DNA of 64,000 nucleotides, taken from assembly GCA_040902105.1 (NCBI GenBank), contig JBBDXW010000074.1:1-64000 (forward strand). Direction: 5' to 3'. Shown here piece after piece: positions 49,803-59,034 of this stretch. Origin of the DNA: IDS-8 sp040902105. Lineage in GTDB: Bacteria > Pseudomonadota > Gammaproteobacteria > Steroidobacterales > Woeseiaceae. A program made the position numbers and the translations under genes. The notes below the pieces were generated by a model, which saw only the letters and a list, made by a program, of their open reading frames with translations, was not told where the DNA came from and did not search any database. Every line of letters begins with the position of its first letter. Positions within the stretch are counted from its first letter, which is position 1.

Positions 49803-51282
49803 CTACCTTCTTGCGATCGACCAGGGCACGAGCAGCAGCCGTGCCGTTGTGTTCGATAGCAGCGCGCAACCGGTGGCCAGCGCACAACAGGAGTTCGCGC
49901 AGTCGTACCCGCAGCCGGGTTGGGTTGAGCACGATCCGGAAGAAATCTGGCGCTCCATTGTCGACGTAACAAAGAAAGCAATCGCCGAAAGCCGCATAGC
50001 GCCGGAAAGTTTCGCGGCGCTCGGCATCACGAATCAGCGTGAGACGACACTGGTCTGGCAGCGCGACAGCGGCAAATGCATATACCCGGCTATCGTCTGG
50101 CAGGATCGACGTACCGCGAAATACTGCCGTAAGCTCGGAAGCGAAGGCCTGCAACCGGCTGTGATGGAAAAGACAGGCCTGCGGCTGGACCCGTATTTTT
50201 CGGCAAGCAAGCTGGTGTGGATCCTCGACAATGTTCCGGACGCGCGGCGTCTCGCGAACGCAGGGAAACTCGCATTCGGCACGGTGGATACGTTCCTGAT
50301 GTGGCGCCTGACCGGCGGGCGCATTCATGCGACCGACGCAACCAACGCATCGCGGACAATGCTGTTCAACATTCATACGCAGGAGTGGGACGAAGATCTG
50401 CTGGATGTTTTGCGAGTACCGAGGAGCCTGTTGCCGGAAGTAAAGGACTGCGCCGGCGACTACGGTGTTACCGATGCGTCGGTGCCGGGATTTGCGTTGC
50501 CGATTGGTGGCGTCGCGGGGGACCAGCAAGCTGCGCTGATCGGACAGGCGGGGTTCATTGCCGGCGCAACGAAGAGCACGTACGGTACAGGATGCTTCGT
50601 GATCACGAATACGGGCAGTGAAGTAATCCGGTCCAAAAACAAACTGCTGTCTACGGTCGCGTACCGGCTGAAGGGAGAGGTGACGTACGGAATCGAGGGC
50701 AGCATTTTCGTCGCGGGTTCCGCCATTCAATGGCTGCGCGACGAATTGAAGCTGGTGAAGAATGCCGCGGCGACGGAGGAAATAGCGGCGGCTACCGGCA
50801 TTGTCGATCACGTGCACGTAGTGCCGGCGTTCGCCGGCCTGGGAGCTCCCTACTGGGATCCGGACGCGCGCGGCGCGATTCTGGGGCTGACCCGCGACAG
50901 CGGAATCGCCGAGATTGTGACCGCAACGCTGCAGGCGGTTGCGTTCCAGACAAAGGATCTGGTCAATGCCATGGCCGACGATGGCATCAAGCCGAGCATC
51001 ATTCGGGTCGACGGCGGCATGGTCGCCAACGACTGGCTGCTGCAGTTCATGGCGGACATTCTGGGAATTGAGATCGAGCGCCCGCATAACGTCGAGTCAA
51101 CCGTCCTCGGAGCCGCCTGCCTGGCTGGTTTGCAAAGCGGCGTGTTCGAGTCGATCGAGAGGATTTCGGGTCTGTGGTCGCGAGACGCGCTGTTCTCGCC
51201 AAACATGAGCAACGAACGGTCCCATGAACTTTATGGAGGATGGCTGAACGCCGTGTCCAGGGTGCGTAGCGGCGGACGATAA
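49756..51282 (+). CDS. glpK: Glycerol kinase
   Basis: This 508-residue FGGY-family kinase phosphorylates glycerol to glycerol-3-phosphate. Hallmarks are LLAIDQGTSSSRAVVFD, ITNQRETTLVWQRDSG, YPAIVWQDRRTAKYC, GTVDTFLMWRLTGG, DATNASRTMLFN, GGVAGDQQAALIGQAG, KSTYGTGCF, EGSIFVAGSAIQWLRD and RVDGGMVANDWLLQFMADI with the catalytic Asp. The TTG at 49756 has AAAGGA eight bases upstream and overlaps the thioesterase by 47 bp. The GTG at 49789 is an alternative. No glpF or glpD is near. Confidence 0.94.
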   Translation: MPSQSIPCEHEVPPADYLLAIDQGTSSSRAVVFDSSAQPVASAQQEFAQSYPQPGWVEHDPEEIWRSIVDVTKKAIAESRIAPESFAALGITNQRETTLVWQRDSGKCIYPAIVWQDRRTAKYCRKLGSEGLQPAVMEKTGLRLDPYFSASKLVWILDNVPDARRLANAGKLAFGTVDTFLMWRLTGGRIHATDATNASRTMLFNIHTQEWDEDLLDVLRVPRSLLPEVKDCAGDYGVTDASVPGFALPIGGVAGDQQAALIGQAGFIAGATKSTYGTGCFVITNTGSEVIRSKNKLLSTVAYRLKGEVTYGIEGSIFVAGSAIQWLRDELKLVKNAAATEEIAAATGIVDHVHVVPAFAGLGAPYWDPDARGAILGLTRDSGIAEIVTATLQAVAFQTKDLVNAMADDGIKPSIIRVDGGMVANDWLLQFMADILGIEIERPHNVESTVLGAACLAGLQSGVFESIERISGLWSRDALFSPNMSNERSHELYGGWLNAVSRVRSGGR

Positions 51283-51323
51283 TGCAGGGCCGTGGTGCAA
51301 AAGCGTTCGCCGGTGTACGGGCA

Positions 51324-52013
51324 ATGAATCACCCAGGCGCATCCGTGTTTCTTCTTCTCTTACTTGGCGCGGACCTTGCCTTCGTCCTGTTGCACGTCAA
51401 TTACAAGTTGAGCCCCAATCCATATGCTTACTTCAGCATTGAAGAGGACGGAGGTTATGCGGAAGTCTACGGCTACATTAAATACTTCTGGGCGATCATT
51501 CTATGTGCACGTATCCGAAATTGCACAAAGAGCAATGGCTACACGGCATGGGTACTGGTTTTCACATATTTTCTTTGCGACGACGCAATGCAAGTACATG
51601 AGACAGGCGGCGACCTGGTCGCCAGGAGTTTCGATTTCCATCCTCCATTGAACCTGAGCCTTGACGACCTGGGCGAGCTGGCTGTATCGGCGATCGCTGG
51701 ATCGTTGCTCCTGGCCGGCCTGGCATGGGCCTATTTACGCGGATCATATACTTTCAAGAATGTGTCAAAAGATTTGTCGATCCTGGTTCTGGCCCTGGCT
51801 TTCTTTGGTGTGTTTGCCGATATGGTGCATGTCGCAATCGACGTCGGCGGGATAGTGTCGGTCGGCATGGGACTGGTGGAAGATGCCGACGAACTGATCG
51901 TTGCCAGCTTGATTCTCTGGTACCTTTTTATGCTGGCGATGCGCAGCGGCGAGCTGGATAGGTACTTGCACGAAGTACTGTTCAAGAGGCTGACAAATCG
52001 GCGGAATCGCTGA
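51324..52013 (+). CDS. Hypothetical membrane protein
   Basis: This 229-residue protein has about five membrane helices: VFLLLLLGADLAFVLLHV, YGYIKYFWAIILCARI, AVSAIAGSLLLAGLAWAYL, LSILVLALAFFGVFADMV and LIVASLILWYLFMLAM. A Cys-Asp-Asp motif (YFLCDDAMQVHETGG) lies in the central loop. I do not recognise the family. Its position 41 bp after glpK suggests the same transcript. The start ATG at 51324 (MNHPGASVF) was chosen over the longer frame. Confidence 0.6.
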   Translation: MNHPGASVFLLLLLGADLAFVLLHVNYKLSPNPYAYFSIEEDGGYAEVYGYIKYFWAIILCARIRNCTKSNGYTAWVLVFTYFLCDDAMQVHETGGDLVARSFDFHPPLNLSLDDLGELAVSAIAGSLLLAGLAWAYLRGSYTFKNVSKDLSILVLALAFFGVFADMVHVAIDVGGIVSVGMGLVEDADELIVASLILWYLFMLAMRSGELDRYLHEVLFKRLTNRRNR

Positions 52014-52022
52014 ACTGTCCGG

Positions 52023-54077
52023 CTAGCGATTGGCTTCACGTCGCGGAATACCCGCTCTTTCGAGCGCAGCAAGAAGGGGTTCGCGATGTGCCTCGTCCTT
52101 GTGCGGGAAACTGCGTCGAAATACCTCGACAGAGTACTGCGGATGCCGCTCGATTACCCAGCGCGCGTTGTTTCTCGCGTCGGCCGAGCGTCCGGCCAGG
52201 TCCAGGCAGGCAGCAGCAATCGCATATATATGAAAATGCGCGTTCGGCTCATGCGTCGCACGGATGGCCCAGGCAGCGGCTTCGCCGTATTTTCCCTGGC
52301 TGGCGAGAGACAGTCCGCGGCTGGATTTCATCGCAAACAGAAGCGGATCAAACGGGCTCAGCCGTTGGGCCATATCGAGAGATGGCAATGACGCCTCGTC
52401 GATACCTGCATGAATCCCGATAAAGCCCCTCGCATAATGTCCCTGCGCATAATTAGGATTGACGGCAAGAGAACGGTCGATCGCAACCAGGGCATCATCG
52501 TGTAGCCGGGACAGAAACAGTGCCCGTCCAAGTGCCCAGTGTCCCATTGCATCGCGACCGTCGAAATCGACGCTTTGCCGGCCTGCCTCCAGCGCTTCGC
52601 CGATCTCGCGTTCAACGTTCGGTACGGCATTCAGGAACGCGCGCGAGAAATGTGTAAACGATATGCCCGCGTGCGCACGTGAAAAATGCGGGTCGAGTGA
52701 AACGGCGTGTTTAAACAGCTGATGTGCGATCTCGTTGTCTTTGGCCGTGAACCGGAAACAATGCCACAACCCGCGGTGGAAGTACTCCCAGGCGGTCAGG
52801 CTGTCCGGCGGTTTGATCAGGGCACGCTGCATTTCAGCACGCTCAATGGCCGGTTCGATGGCTGCGATTACCGCATTCGTAATGTCATCCTGTACCTGGA
52901 AAATATCGTCGAGTGGACGATCGAAGTGCTCCGACCACAGCTCGCTTTCATCGGTCACGTCCATCAGCGTAACCGTCGTTCGGACACGCTTGTCGTCACG
53001 CTGGGTGGAGCCGCTGATCAGGTAGCGAACCCCAAGTTTCGCGCCGATCTGCCGCGGCGCCAGCCGCAGTGCATCAATTCTTGCAGCCGATTGCCGGGCG
53101 ATTACGAACAAGCTCGGCAATTGCGCGAGCCGTGAATTCAGGTCGACAGCGAGACCGTTCGCGAGGACAGCGCCATCGGCATGCGAGTCAAGAACTGCAA
53201 AATCGAGTACGGCCAGCGAAGGCATCTCGGGCAATGCATGATCCGCATCCGCGTCATTCGGTTTGGCTGTAGCTTCCCTGATGCCGCTCGCCGCGCCCTG
53301 CCCTGAATGTGCCGGGTGTGTCATGGACCGCCACGCCGCGATCAATGCTGTGTCGTTCTGTTTTTCGGCCCGATAATGCTCGCGCGCCTTGTCGAATGCT
53401 TGTCGCGCTTCACTCAAGCCTCCCGTTTCCAGGCTCAGGTGCAGGTAATCGACGTTGGACTCGTCGTGCAGCGGATCGAGAGCCAATGCATTGCCAGCAA
53501 GCCGCATGCGCTCCGTCGCAGACAACGATTTTCGCGCTATCGCTTCGGCAATGAGGTGCCGGTGAAGGTCTCGCAACGACTTGCGCTCGGATTCCAGCCA
53601 TAGCTGAAAGCGGCGACTGCCGAGGTCGTCGAGTCCGTGCAGGTAGCCTCCGGCCAACCGATGCTCGAACTCGACAAGGTCGCCATCGCTGATCCTGATC
53701 GGTCGATCGGACAGCTGTGATCGAATCTCGAGGACGTCGACTGACAGCAGCTTGAAGTCGAGTCCGACGGTATCGCGGTCGGCCAGCAATGCCGTCGCGT
53801 GACCGTTGGTCAGCAGCGGGCGGAGCTTCGCCAGGCTCCAGCGCAGCGAGGCGCGTGGGTCGCTGGGAATATCCCACAGCAGCTCGCAAAGCTCGTCGCG
53901 CCGATGCCGCCGGTCGGTCAGCGCAAGGTAGGCGAGCAATCCGCGCGTCTTGCGCGATGGTGGCAATGCCCTGGCCATTCCTTCGTGGCTAAGGACCATC
54001 TCACCCAACAGTTGAATCTGCAGTTTCTGGGGGGCGCCCACGGTGCTTTTCCCGCTGAGCCTCACATTCAGGTCCAT
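52023..54077 (-). CDS. SARP/BTAD-like regulator with TolB-like domain and TPRs
   Basis: This protein of about 684 residues begins with a SARP-type DNA-binding region (LQIQLLGEMVLSHEG, SRKTRGLLAYLALTDRRHRR, LRWSLAKLRPLL). A bacterial transcriptional-activation (BTAD) TPR region follows (LALDPLHDESNVDYLHLSLE). Next comes the domain SLAVLDFAVLDSHADGAVLA with YLISGSTQRDDKRVRTTVTL, equivalent to that in the 39053 and 56441 genes, and a C-terminal TPR array. It is probably a cytoplasmic regulator. ATG 54077 and GTG 54041 are possible starts. Its promoter region overlaps a tautomerase relic on the other strand. Confidence 0.75.
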   Translation of the reverse strand: MDLNVRLSGKSTVGAPQKLQIQLLGEMVLSHEGMARALPPSRKTRGLLAYLALTDRRHRRDELCELLWDIPSDPRASLRWSLAKLRPLLTNGHATALLADRDTVGLDFKLLSVDVLEIRSQLSDRPIRISDGDLVEFEHRLAGGYLHGLDDLGSRRFQLWLESERKSLRDLHRHLIAEAIARKSLSATERMRLAGNALALDPLHDESNVDYLHLSLETGGLSEARQAFDKAREHYRAEKQNDTALIAAWRSMTHPAHSGQGAASGIREATAKPNDADADHALPEMPSLAVLDFAVLDSHADGAVLANGLAVDLNSRLAQLPSLFVIARQSAARIDALRLAPRQIGAKLGVRYLISGSTQRDDKRVRTTVTLMDVTDESELWSEHFDRPLDDIFQVQDDITNAVIAAIEPAIERAEMQRALIKPPDSLTAWEYFHRGLWHCFRFTAKDNEIAHQLFKHAVSLDPHFSRAHAGISFTHFSRAFLNAVPNVEREIGEALEAGRQSVDFDGRDAMGHWALGRALFLSRLHDDALVAIDRSLAVNPNYAQGHYARGFIGIHAGIDEASLPSLDMAQRLSPFDPLLFAMKSSRGLSLASQGKYGEAAAWAIRATHEPNAHFHIYAIAAACLDLAGRSADARNNARWVIERHPQYSVEVFRRSFPHKDEAHREPLLAALERAGIPRREANR

Positions 54078-54281
54078 GCTATCAAAGATGTTTTTACCGC
54101 GGAACAAAAGCGCGAAGTGGTCGAGAAGGTGACAGACGCATCGGTAAATGTCGAAGGCGAAAGCCTGCGCGGCGTTACCTGGGTTTCGTTCCACGAAGTC
54201 GAGCGCGGCAACCGGGGAATCGGCGGTCAGTGCCTGACAACCGAAGACCTGCGCGCGCTGCAGAAAGGCTGGCGGTTACAT
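54057..54281 (+). pseudogene. Remnant of 4-oxalocrotonate-tautomerase-family gene
   Basis: The plus-strand frame reads PHIQVHAIKDVFTAEQKREV, then VEKVTDASVNVEGESLRG and VTWVSFHEVE, followed by GGQCLTTEDLRALQKG. This matches the tautomerase family, with Pro first and about 70 residues. The codon where the ATG before Pro-1 should be is GAG at 54057, so the start is lost. The frame continues past the family end into unrelated sequence. It is squeezed between the SARP-like gene and the haloperoxidase gene. Confidence 0.6.
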
Positions 54282-55565
54282 GGGCTTCCGCACCAGGTAG
54301 TGCTCCCTGACGTAACCCCCGATGCGCTTGCCCAGCTTGTTTCCCTCGACGGAGTCATAGCGAAAGTGGATTCCGAGATAGACGCGTGACATCGCGCATT
54401 CCTTCGCCGCTTCGTCAAAGTTTCGAAAGTCACGCGTCGGCGGCTTCATCTCGATCTTGCCCGAGAACGGGCCGGCGATGTCGACCGTGGGTGTGGCCAT
54501 CGTGAAAGGATAGTCGTCGCCGAACGTATCGGCGATGATCGTCATGGCCGCGGCGCAGGCCGTGCCGTGCGCGGAAGGGTAGGAGGGAAAGGCATAGGTG
54601 TGACGGTGCGTGTTCGTCCAGGTCTCTTCAGGCTGCGTATCGGCGTTACCGTCGTTGGCGGCCCAGCGGATCGCCGTGTAGGGACGCCAGTGGTTGTAGA
54701 AGAACTTGTTGTCGAATACGTTAACGTAAGAATCGAAAATGCTGATGTTCAGAAGCGCGAACAGCCGCGCGGCCTCGTCCAGACCGAGCCGTTCCTTGCT
54801 GACCAGGTCGCGCGCCAGGCGGTTGTGCGAGTTCTCGGCAAAGTCCTTCCACCATAGCGCCAGGTGCGTCTGGTCTACCGTGCGCACGATGCTCTGAAAG
54901 CGCCCGGCGCGTTTCACCTCATCAAAGGCACGCGTGTATGCAGCGCTCTCGATCGCTGGCGGCGGCGGCGAGCGAAACGGGTCATGACTTTCCAGAGCGA
55001 AAGGCAAAGCCCCGGCCCAGCCGGCGCCGAAGATGAAGCCTTGCGGCGTCCCGGAGTGATCGGCGAACTCCGCATAGACGCCCGGCGCCATTGGATGCCA
55101 TCGGTACTCGGCCTCGGTGTCCCAGCCGTCGGCCTCACGCTCGCGCAAAATCGCACGCGCCGCTGCTTCGCCGACTTCCAGGCCGGAGTTCGGGGCGGCG
55201 ATATCGGACAGCCATTCGTCGCGCAGCGTGGCCAGCGTCTCTTGCCGATCCGGATACTGGTCGACGGCCACAACAAAAACCGCCTGCACGGCCGCAGCAA
55301 CGGGATCGGCTTTGGGGGCCGGGCGGTCGTAAACGTAAGGCACATAACGGCCGTGAATACTCGTGAGCGCATCGTGCATTGCGATGTGCATCATCGCAGC
55401 CGTTCGCACGCCCTTGAGCGTCAGAAACCCGTCTTCGGCCTCGGCGATTGCCAGAATCCTTTCGTTCCACGCGACCACTACATCCGCGGGTTGGTGCTCG
55501 TCCGCGGGCAACGTTGTGGCGCAGGCACTCAGGCAGAAGGCGAGGGCGGTGGCAAACACTTTCAT
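54276..55565 (-). CDS. Vanadium-dependent haloperoxidase/PAP2-like lipoprotein
   Basis: This 429-residue protein has a lipoprotein signal (FATALAFCLSACATTL, Cys near residue 15). The vanadium haloperoxidase/PAP2 metal-site blocks are YNHWRPYTAIRWAA, YAFPSYPSAHGTACAAAM (SAHG) and SRVYLGIHFRYDSVEGNKLG (RxYxGxHFxxD). Homologues bind vanadate and halogenate substrates or act as acid phosphatases; sequence alone does not decide which. The start is ATG 55565, with GGAGAG six bases upstream. It is divergent from an HxlR regulator. Confidence 0.82.
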   Translation of the reverse strand: MKVFATALAFCLSACATTLPADEHQPADVVVAWNERILAIAEAEDGFLTLKGVRTAAMMHIAMHDALTSIHGRYVPYVYDRPAPKADPVAAAVQAVFVVAVDQYPDRQETLATLRDEWLSDIAAPNSGLEVGEAAARAILREREADGWDTEAEYRWHPMAPGVYAEFADHSGTPQGFIFGAGWAGALPFALESHDPFRSPPPPAIESAAYTRAFDEVKRAGRFQSIVRTVDQTHLALWWKDFAENSHNRLARDLVSKERLGLDEAARLFALLNISIFDSYVNVFDNKFFYNHWRPYTAIRWAANDGNADTQPEETWTNTHRHTYAFPSYPSAHGTACAAAMTIIADTFGDDYPFTMATPTVDIAGPFSGKIEMKPPTRDFRNFDEAAKECAMSRVYLGIHFRYDSVEGNKLGKRIGGYVREHYLVRKPM

Positions 55566-55625
55566 CGGTTTCTCTCCACTTGTTCTCCCGGCCTGGGGTG
55601 AATCTAGCGAGGCGCCATCTGCAGG

Positions 55626-55645
55626 ACTACTATTGTTTTTGTAGT
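55626..55645. promoter_or_regulatory. Small inverted repeat in the haloperoxidase/HxlR gap
   Basis: ACTAC (55626-55630) and GTAGT (55641-55645) are inverted around a T-rich 10-bp loop in the 115-bp divergent gap. This is a weak operator candidate for the adjacent HxlR regulator. Confidence 0.3.
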
Positions 55646-55680
55646 TGACCCCGATCATAAGGTAACCGGAGAGTGCGCAC

Positions 55681-56394
55681 ATGGAACGCGGATACGGCCA
55701 ATATTGTCCCCTGGCACTCGCGGCGGAACTCCTCTGCCGTCGCTGGACCGTGCTTGTGGTGAGCCGGCTGCTCGACGGTTGCACGACCTTCAATGAAATC
55801 CATCGTGGTGTACCGCGCATCTCGCCGTCGCTGCTCTCACAGCGTCTCGCCGAACTCGAACACGCGGGCATCGCACAGCGCAAGAAACTCGAACAACAGA
55901 ACGGCTACTCCTATCACCTGACCGAGGCCGGCAAAGGGCTCGAAGACATCGTTTGGCAGATGGCCATCTGGGGCCAGCAGTGGGCCCGCGACATGACCAT
56001 GGACGACCTCGATCCCGGCTTTCTCGCCTGGAGCATGCATATGCGGCTCGACACCGGGTCGATGCCGCCCGGCCGCACCGTGCTGCAGTTCGAATTCTCC
56101 GGCGCGCCCCCGGATTGCCGGCGTTTCTGGCTGGTCAACACGGACGGCAAGGTCGACATGTGCCTCAAACATCCCGGCTTCGACACGGACCTGCTGGTCG
56201 AAGCGGACCTGCTCACGTTCGTCGAATCCTGGCGCGGCTTCCGCGATTTACGGCAACAGATAAGAACAGGCCACATCCGCCTGACGGGTCCGCAAGCTCT
56301 CAAGAAATCATTTCCCGACTGGCTGATGCTGAGTTCGCTCGCGCCGCACCAGCGACGGCGCCCCGGCCGTGAACGACGGCTGGGTCAGCGCTGA
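55681..56394 (+). CDS. HxlR family regulator with SCP2-like extension
   Basis: This 237-residue protein starts with a full HxlR winged helix: YCPLALAAELLCRRWTVLVV, FNEIHRGVPRISPSLLSQRL, AELEHAGIAQRKK and YHLTEAGKGLEDIVW. An alpha/beta extension follows (about residues 115-210; LQFEFSGAPPDCRRFWLVN, DMCLKHPGFDTDLLVEADLL) resembling a sterol-carrier-like fold used for ligand sensing. The ATG at 55681 has GGAGAG eight bases upstream. It is probably the regulator of the divergent haloperoxidase-like gene. Confidence 0.82.
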   Translation: MERGYGQYCPLALAAELLCRRWTVLVVSRLLDGCTTFNEIHRGVPRISPSLLSQRLAELEHAGIAQRKKLEQQNGYSYHLTEAGKGLEDIVWQMAIWGQQWARDMTMDDLDPGFLAWSMHMRLDTGSMPPGRTVLQFEFSGAPPDCRRFWLVNTDGKVDMCLKHPGFDTDLLVEADLLTFVESWRGFRDLRQQIRTGHIRLTGPQALKKSFPDWLMLSSLAPHQRRRPGRERRLGQR

Positions 56395-56440
56395 GTCAGA
56401 CACCGGAAGGGCTGCGACGGATTCGTTTATACTCCGCGCC

Positions 56441-58666
56441 ATGCGGAATTTTGTCTCCGAACTTCGTCGGCGCAACGTGCTGCGCGTCGCGGCCGCGTAC
56501 GCACTCTCCGCCTGGATCATCATAGAAGCGGGCTCGGTGCTGCTGCCGACGTTCGGTGCGTCGGAACGCTTCTTTCAGATCTACGTCGTCGTGGTCGTCG
56601 CGGGTTTCGTCGTCGCCGTGATCCTTGCGTGGATATTCCAGCTGACGCCGGAGGGTGTGAAGCTCGATCGCGATGCCGATCCTGCCGCCCCTGTGGATCG
56701 GCGCGCGCGCCAGAGAATGAACTACGCGATTATTGCGCTGCTGGCAGTTGCGCTGACGGTTTCAGTTACCTTCAATGTAACGAATATCGACAGCGGCGGG
56801 ACCGCGGGCGGCTCTATCGCGGTGCTGCCTTTCACAAGCCGCAGTGCCAATCCGGACAACCGTATATTTGCCGACGGTATACATGACGACTTGCTGACCC
56901 GGCTCGCGAACATCAAGGCCCTGAAAGTCATTTCCCGCACATCGGTCATGGAGTACCGGGATACGACCAAGAACGTACGCGAAATCGGTGAAGAACTCGG
57001 CGTCGAGTCCGTCCTCGAGGGAGCGGTGCAGAGAATCGGAGACAGCGTACGCATCAATCTGCAGCTCATCGATGCCCGAACCGATGAACATATCTGGGCA
57101 AAGACCTACGACCATCAGTTGACGATGGAGAACATTTTCTCCGTACAAAGCGAGATTTCGCAATCCGTCGCGGATGCACTTCAGGCTACGCTGTCACCCG
57201 ACGAACGCGTGCGCATGGCCGTCGTTCCCACGAGCGACCTGCGCGCCTACCGCCTTTATAAGGAGGCCAAGGAAAATCTGTACCAGCGCCGGCTCGAAAC
57301 AATCAGGACGGCGCGCCATCAATTCGACGAGGCCATCGCCCTCGATCCGAACTACGCGGAAGCGCATGCCGGGCTCGCCGAAAGTATCATGCTGTTGACG
57401 ATCAATCACCAGGACATACCGGAGCAGGAGGCTATGCGGCTCGCCCAGTCGAGTCTCGATCGTGCGTTGAAACTGGATCCGAATCTGGCGGATGCATACG
57501 CGATACTGGGGCTGATGAAAGCCACGGCCTGGACGAACTCACGGTTGGGATCGGAGAATACCGAAGCGGAAACGGCATATCAGCGAGCAATCGCCCTCAA
57601 TCCGAATCATGCCAGCGCCTACATGTGGTTTGCCTCGCTGCGCGACTCCGAGGAGCGCCTGGACGACGCCATAGGGCTGTACCAGCGAGCGCTGGAACTG
57701 GATCCGCTCGCGCGGATTCCGTATCTCAACCTGGCGATTGTCTATGCGAAACGAGGCGAAGACGGTGCGGCCATGCATCTGTGGCTGGAAGGTACTCGAA
57801 TTCACAGCGAATGGCCCACCGTCTACCAGTACATCGCAGTTCATTTATGGGGTCTTGGTCGCCTCGACGAAGCCTACGCCTGGTACGCGAAAGCGATGGA
57901 TCTCGGCGCGGAAGCCGGGCTTGCCGGCAACATCGACATGGGGATACTGATTGACTTCGGTGAATTCGAACGAGCGGGGCAACTCCTCGACCGTTTCCCC
58001 CGATCGCATTCGTTCTATCCGATTGCTGCAGGGTTCCGCGCCCTGATCGATGGCGCCTACAGCGAAGCGACGGAGCACTTCGTCGAGGTCATCGAGAGCA
58101 ACCAGCTGCCCGCAAAGTTTGCGTACGGGGCGGCATCCAATGCCGCGTTGCTCGCCGGCGACTTCGAGTCAGCGAAGAAGTACGCGCTGGCAGAGGATCC
58201 CGTTCTCAGCGGCGACACGTCCGGGAAAGTGGAACGTTCGGCAACGCGTAACGCGGTGAAACTCGCCTTTATTCTTCAGCATGAGGGACGCAGCGAACAG
58301 GCCTCGCGGCTCCTGATGGAAACACTCGATGTCATCCGTGATGTCCCGCGCCTCGGAACATTCGGATTCGGCATTCGCGATGTGCAGATTTATGCACTGC
58401 TTGGCAGACGCGGGGATGCGATTGCTGCATTTCGCGAAGCGCTCGATGCCGGTTATCGTGGTTCCGTTTTGTTCGACAACTGGCCGCTCGCGCTCGACCC
58501 GTACCTCGACAGCATTCGCGGCGACCCGCGATTTGTCGCAATGCTCGACGAACTTCAAGGTTATCTCGAGGCACTCCGTGATCGACTGTTCGCGGCAGAA
58601 GCCGCCGGCGATCTGGATCAATTGCGGGCGAGCGCCTATTCGGCTTATCCGGGATCAGGCTATTGA
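56441..58666 (+). CDS. Membrane TolB-like/TPR protein
   Basis: This 741-residue protein begins MRNFVSELRRRNVLRVAAAY. Three hydrophobic helices follow (ALSAWIIIEAGSVLLPTFG, IYVVVVVAGFVVAVILAWI, NYAIIALLAVALTVSVTFN). Next is the domain GGSIAVLPFTSRSANPDNRIF with LGVESVLEGAVQRIGDSVRIN, and then a long TPR array from about residue 285. It has no DNA-binding domain, so it is probably a membrane scaffold or signalling protein. It belongs to the same family as the 39053 and 52023 proteins. Its start overlaps no gene, and the HEPN-like frame follows with a 4-bp overlap. Confidence 0.78.
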   Translation: MRNFVSELRRRNVLRVAAAYALSAWIIIEAGSVLLPTFGASERFFQIYVVVVVAGFVVAVILAWIFQLTPEGVKLDRDADPAAPVDRRARQRMNYAIIALLAVALTVSVTFNVTNIDSGGTAGGSIAVLPFTSRSANPDNRIFADGIHDDLLTRLANIKALKVISRTSVMEYRDTTKNVREIGEELGVESVLEGAVQRIGDSVRINLQLIDARTDEHIWAKTYDHQLTMENIFSVQSEISQSVADALQATLSPDERVRMAVVPTSDLRAYRLYKEAKENLYQRRLETIRTARHQFDEAIALDPNYAEAHAGLAESIMLLTINHQDIPEQEAMRLAQSSLDRALKLDPNLADAYAILGLMKATAWTNSRLGSENTEAETAYQRAIALNPNHASAYMWFASLRDSEERLDDAIGLYQRALELDPLARIPYLNLAIVYAKRGEDGAAMHLWLEGTRIHSEWPTVYQYIAVHLWGLGRLDEAYAWYAKAMDLGAEAGLAGNIDMGILIDFGEFERAGQLLDRFPRSHSFYPIAAGFRALIDGAYSEATEHFVEVIESNQLPAKFAYGAASNAALLAGDFESAKKYALAEDPVLSGDTSGKVERSATRNAVKLAFILQHEGRSEQASRLLMETLDVIRDVPRLGTFGFGIRDVQIYALLGRRGDAIAAFREALDAGYRGSVLFDNWPLALDPYLDSIRGDPRFVAMLDELQGYLEALRDRLFAAEAAGDLDQLRASAYSAYPGSGY

Positions 58667-59007
58667 TCGGAAATCGTCATGTGTTTCAACCGTTCTGGGA
58701 TTATCAGAACGGACGGATTTCCGAGGAAGACTGGCAAGAGCGCTTTGCGCGAAAAAACAAGTCCGCCATGAAGGCGTTGGCTGAAATGGATACGAAGAAA
58801 GTGCTGGCGATCGTGTTCGACCGACTTTACGTGCTGCGGAATCAGGTCATTCACGGAGGGTCCACCTGGAACGGCACCGTGAATCGAAGCCAGGTGAGTT
58901 ACGGCGCAAACATCCTGGCCTTCGTGGTGCGCATCGTCATCCTCCTGATGATGGAGCATCCGGAAAAATTCTGGGGCGACCCCTGTTATCCTGTGGTCGA
59001 GGCGTAA
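58663..59007 (+). CDS. HEPN-like fragment, 5'-truncated
   Basis: This 114-residue frame reads VFQPFWDYQNGRISEEDWQE, KVLAIVFDRLYVLRNQVIHGG, WNGTVNRSQVSYGANILAFV and MMEHPEKFWGDPCYPVVEA. The RNQVIH motif fits the Rx4-6H catalytic motif of HEPN ribonucleases, and the rest resembles the C-terminal half of larger HEPN (Apea-like) proteins. The N-terminal half is missing: the frame opens at TTG 58663 over the stop of the preceding gene. It is probably a remnant of a stress or defence gene. Confidence 0.5.
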   Translation: MIGNRHVFQPFWDYQNGRISEEDWQERFARKNKSAMKALAEMDTKKVLAIVFDRLYVLRNQVIHGGSTWNGTVNRSQVSYGANILAFVVRIVILLMMEHPEKFWGDPCYPVVEA

Positions 59008-59034
59008 CGATGCGGACAACCGGCGTCTGGCGGC

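Noticed and set aside
49699..51087. 462-codon minus-strand frame across glpK
   Set aside because: Antisense of the conserved glycerol kinase.
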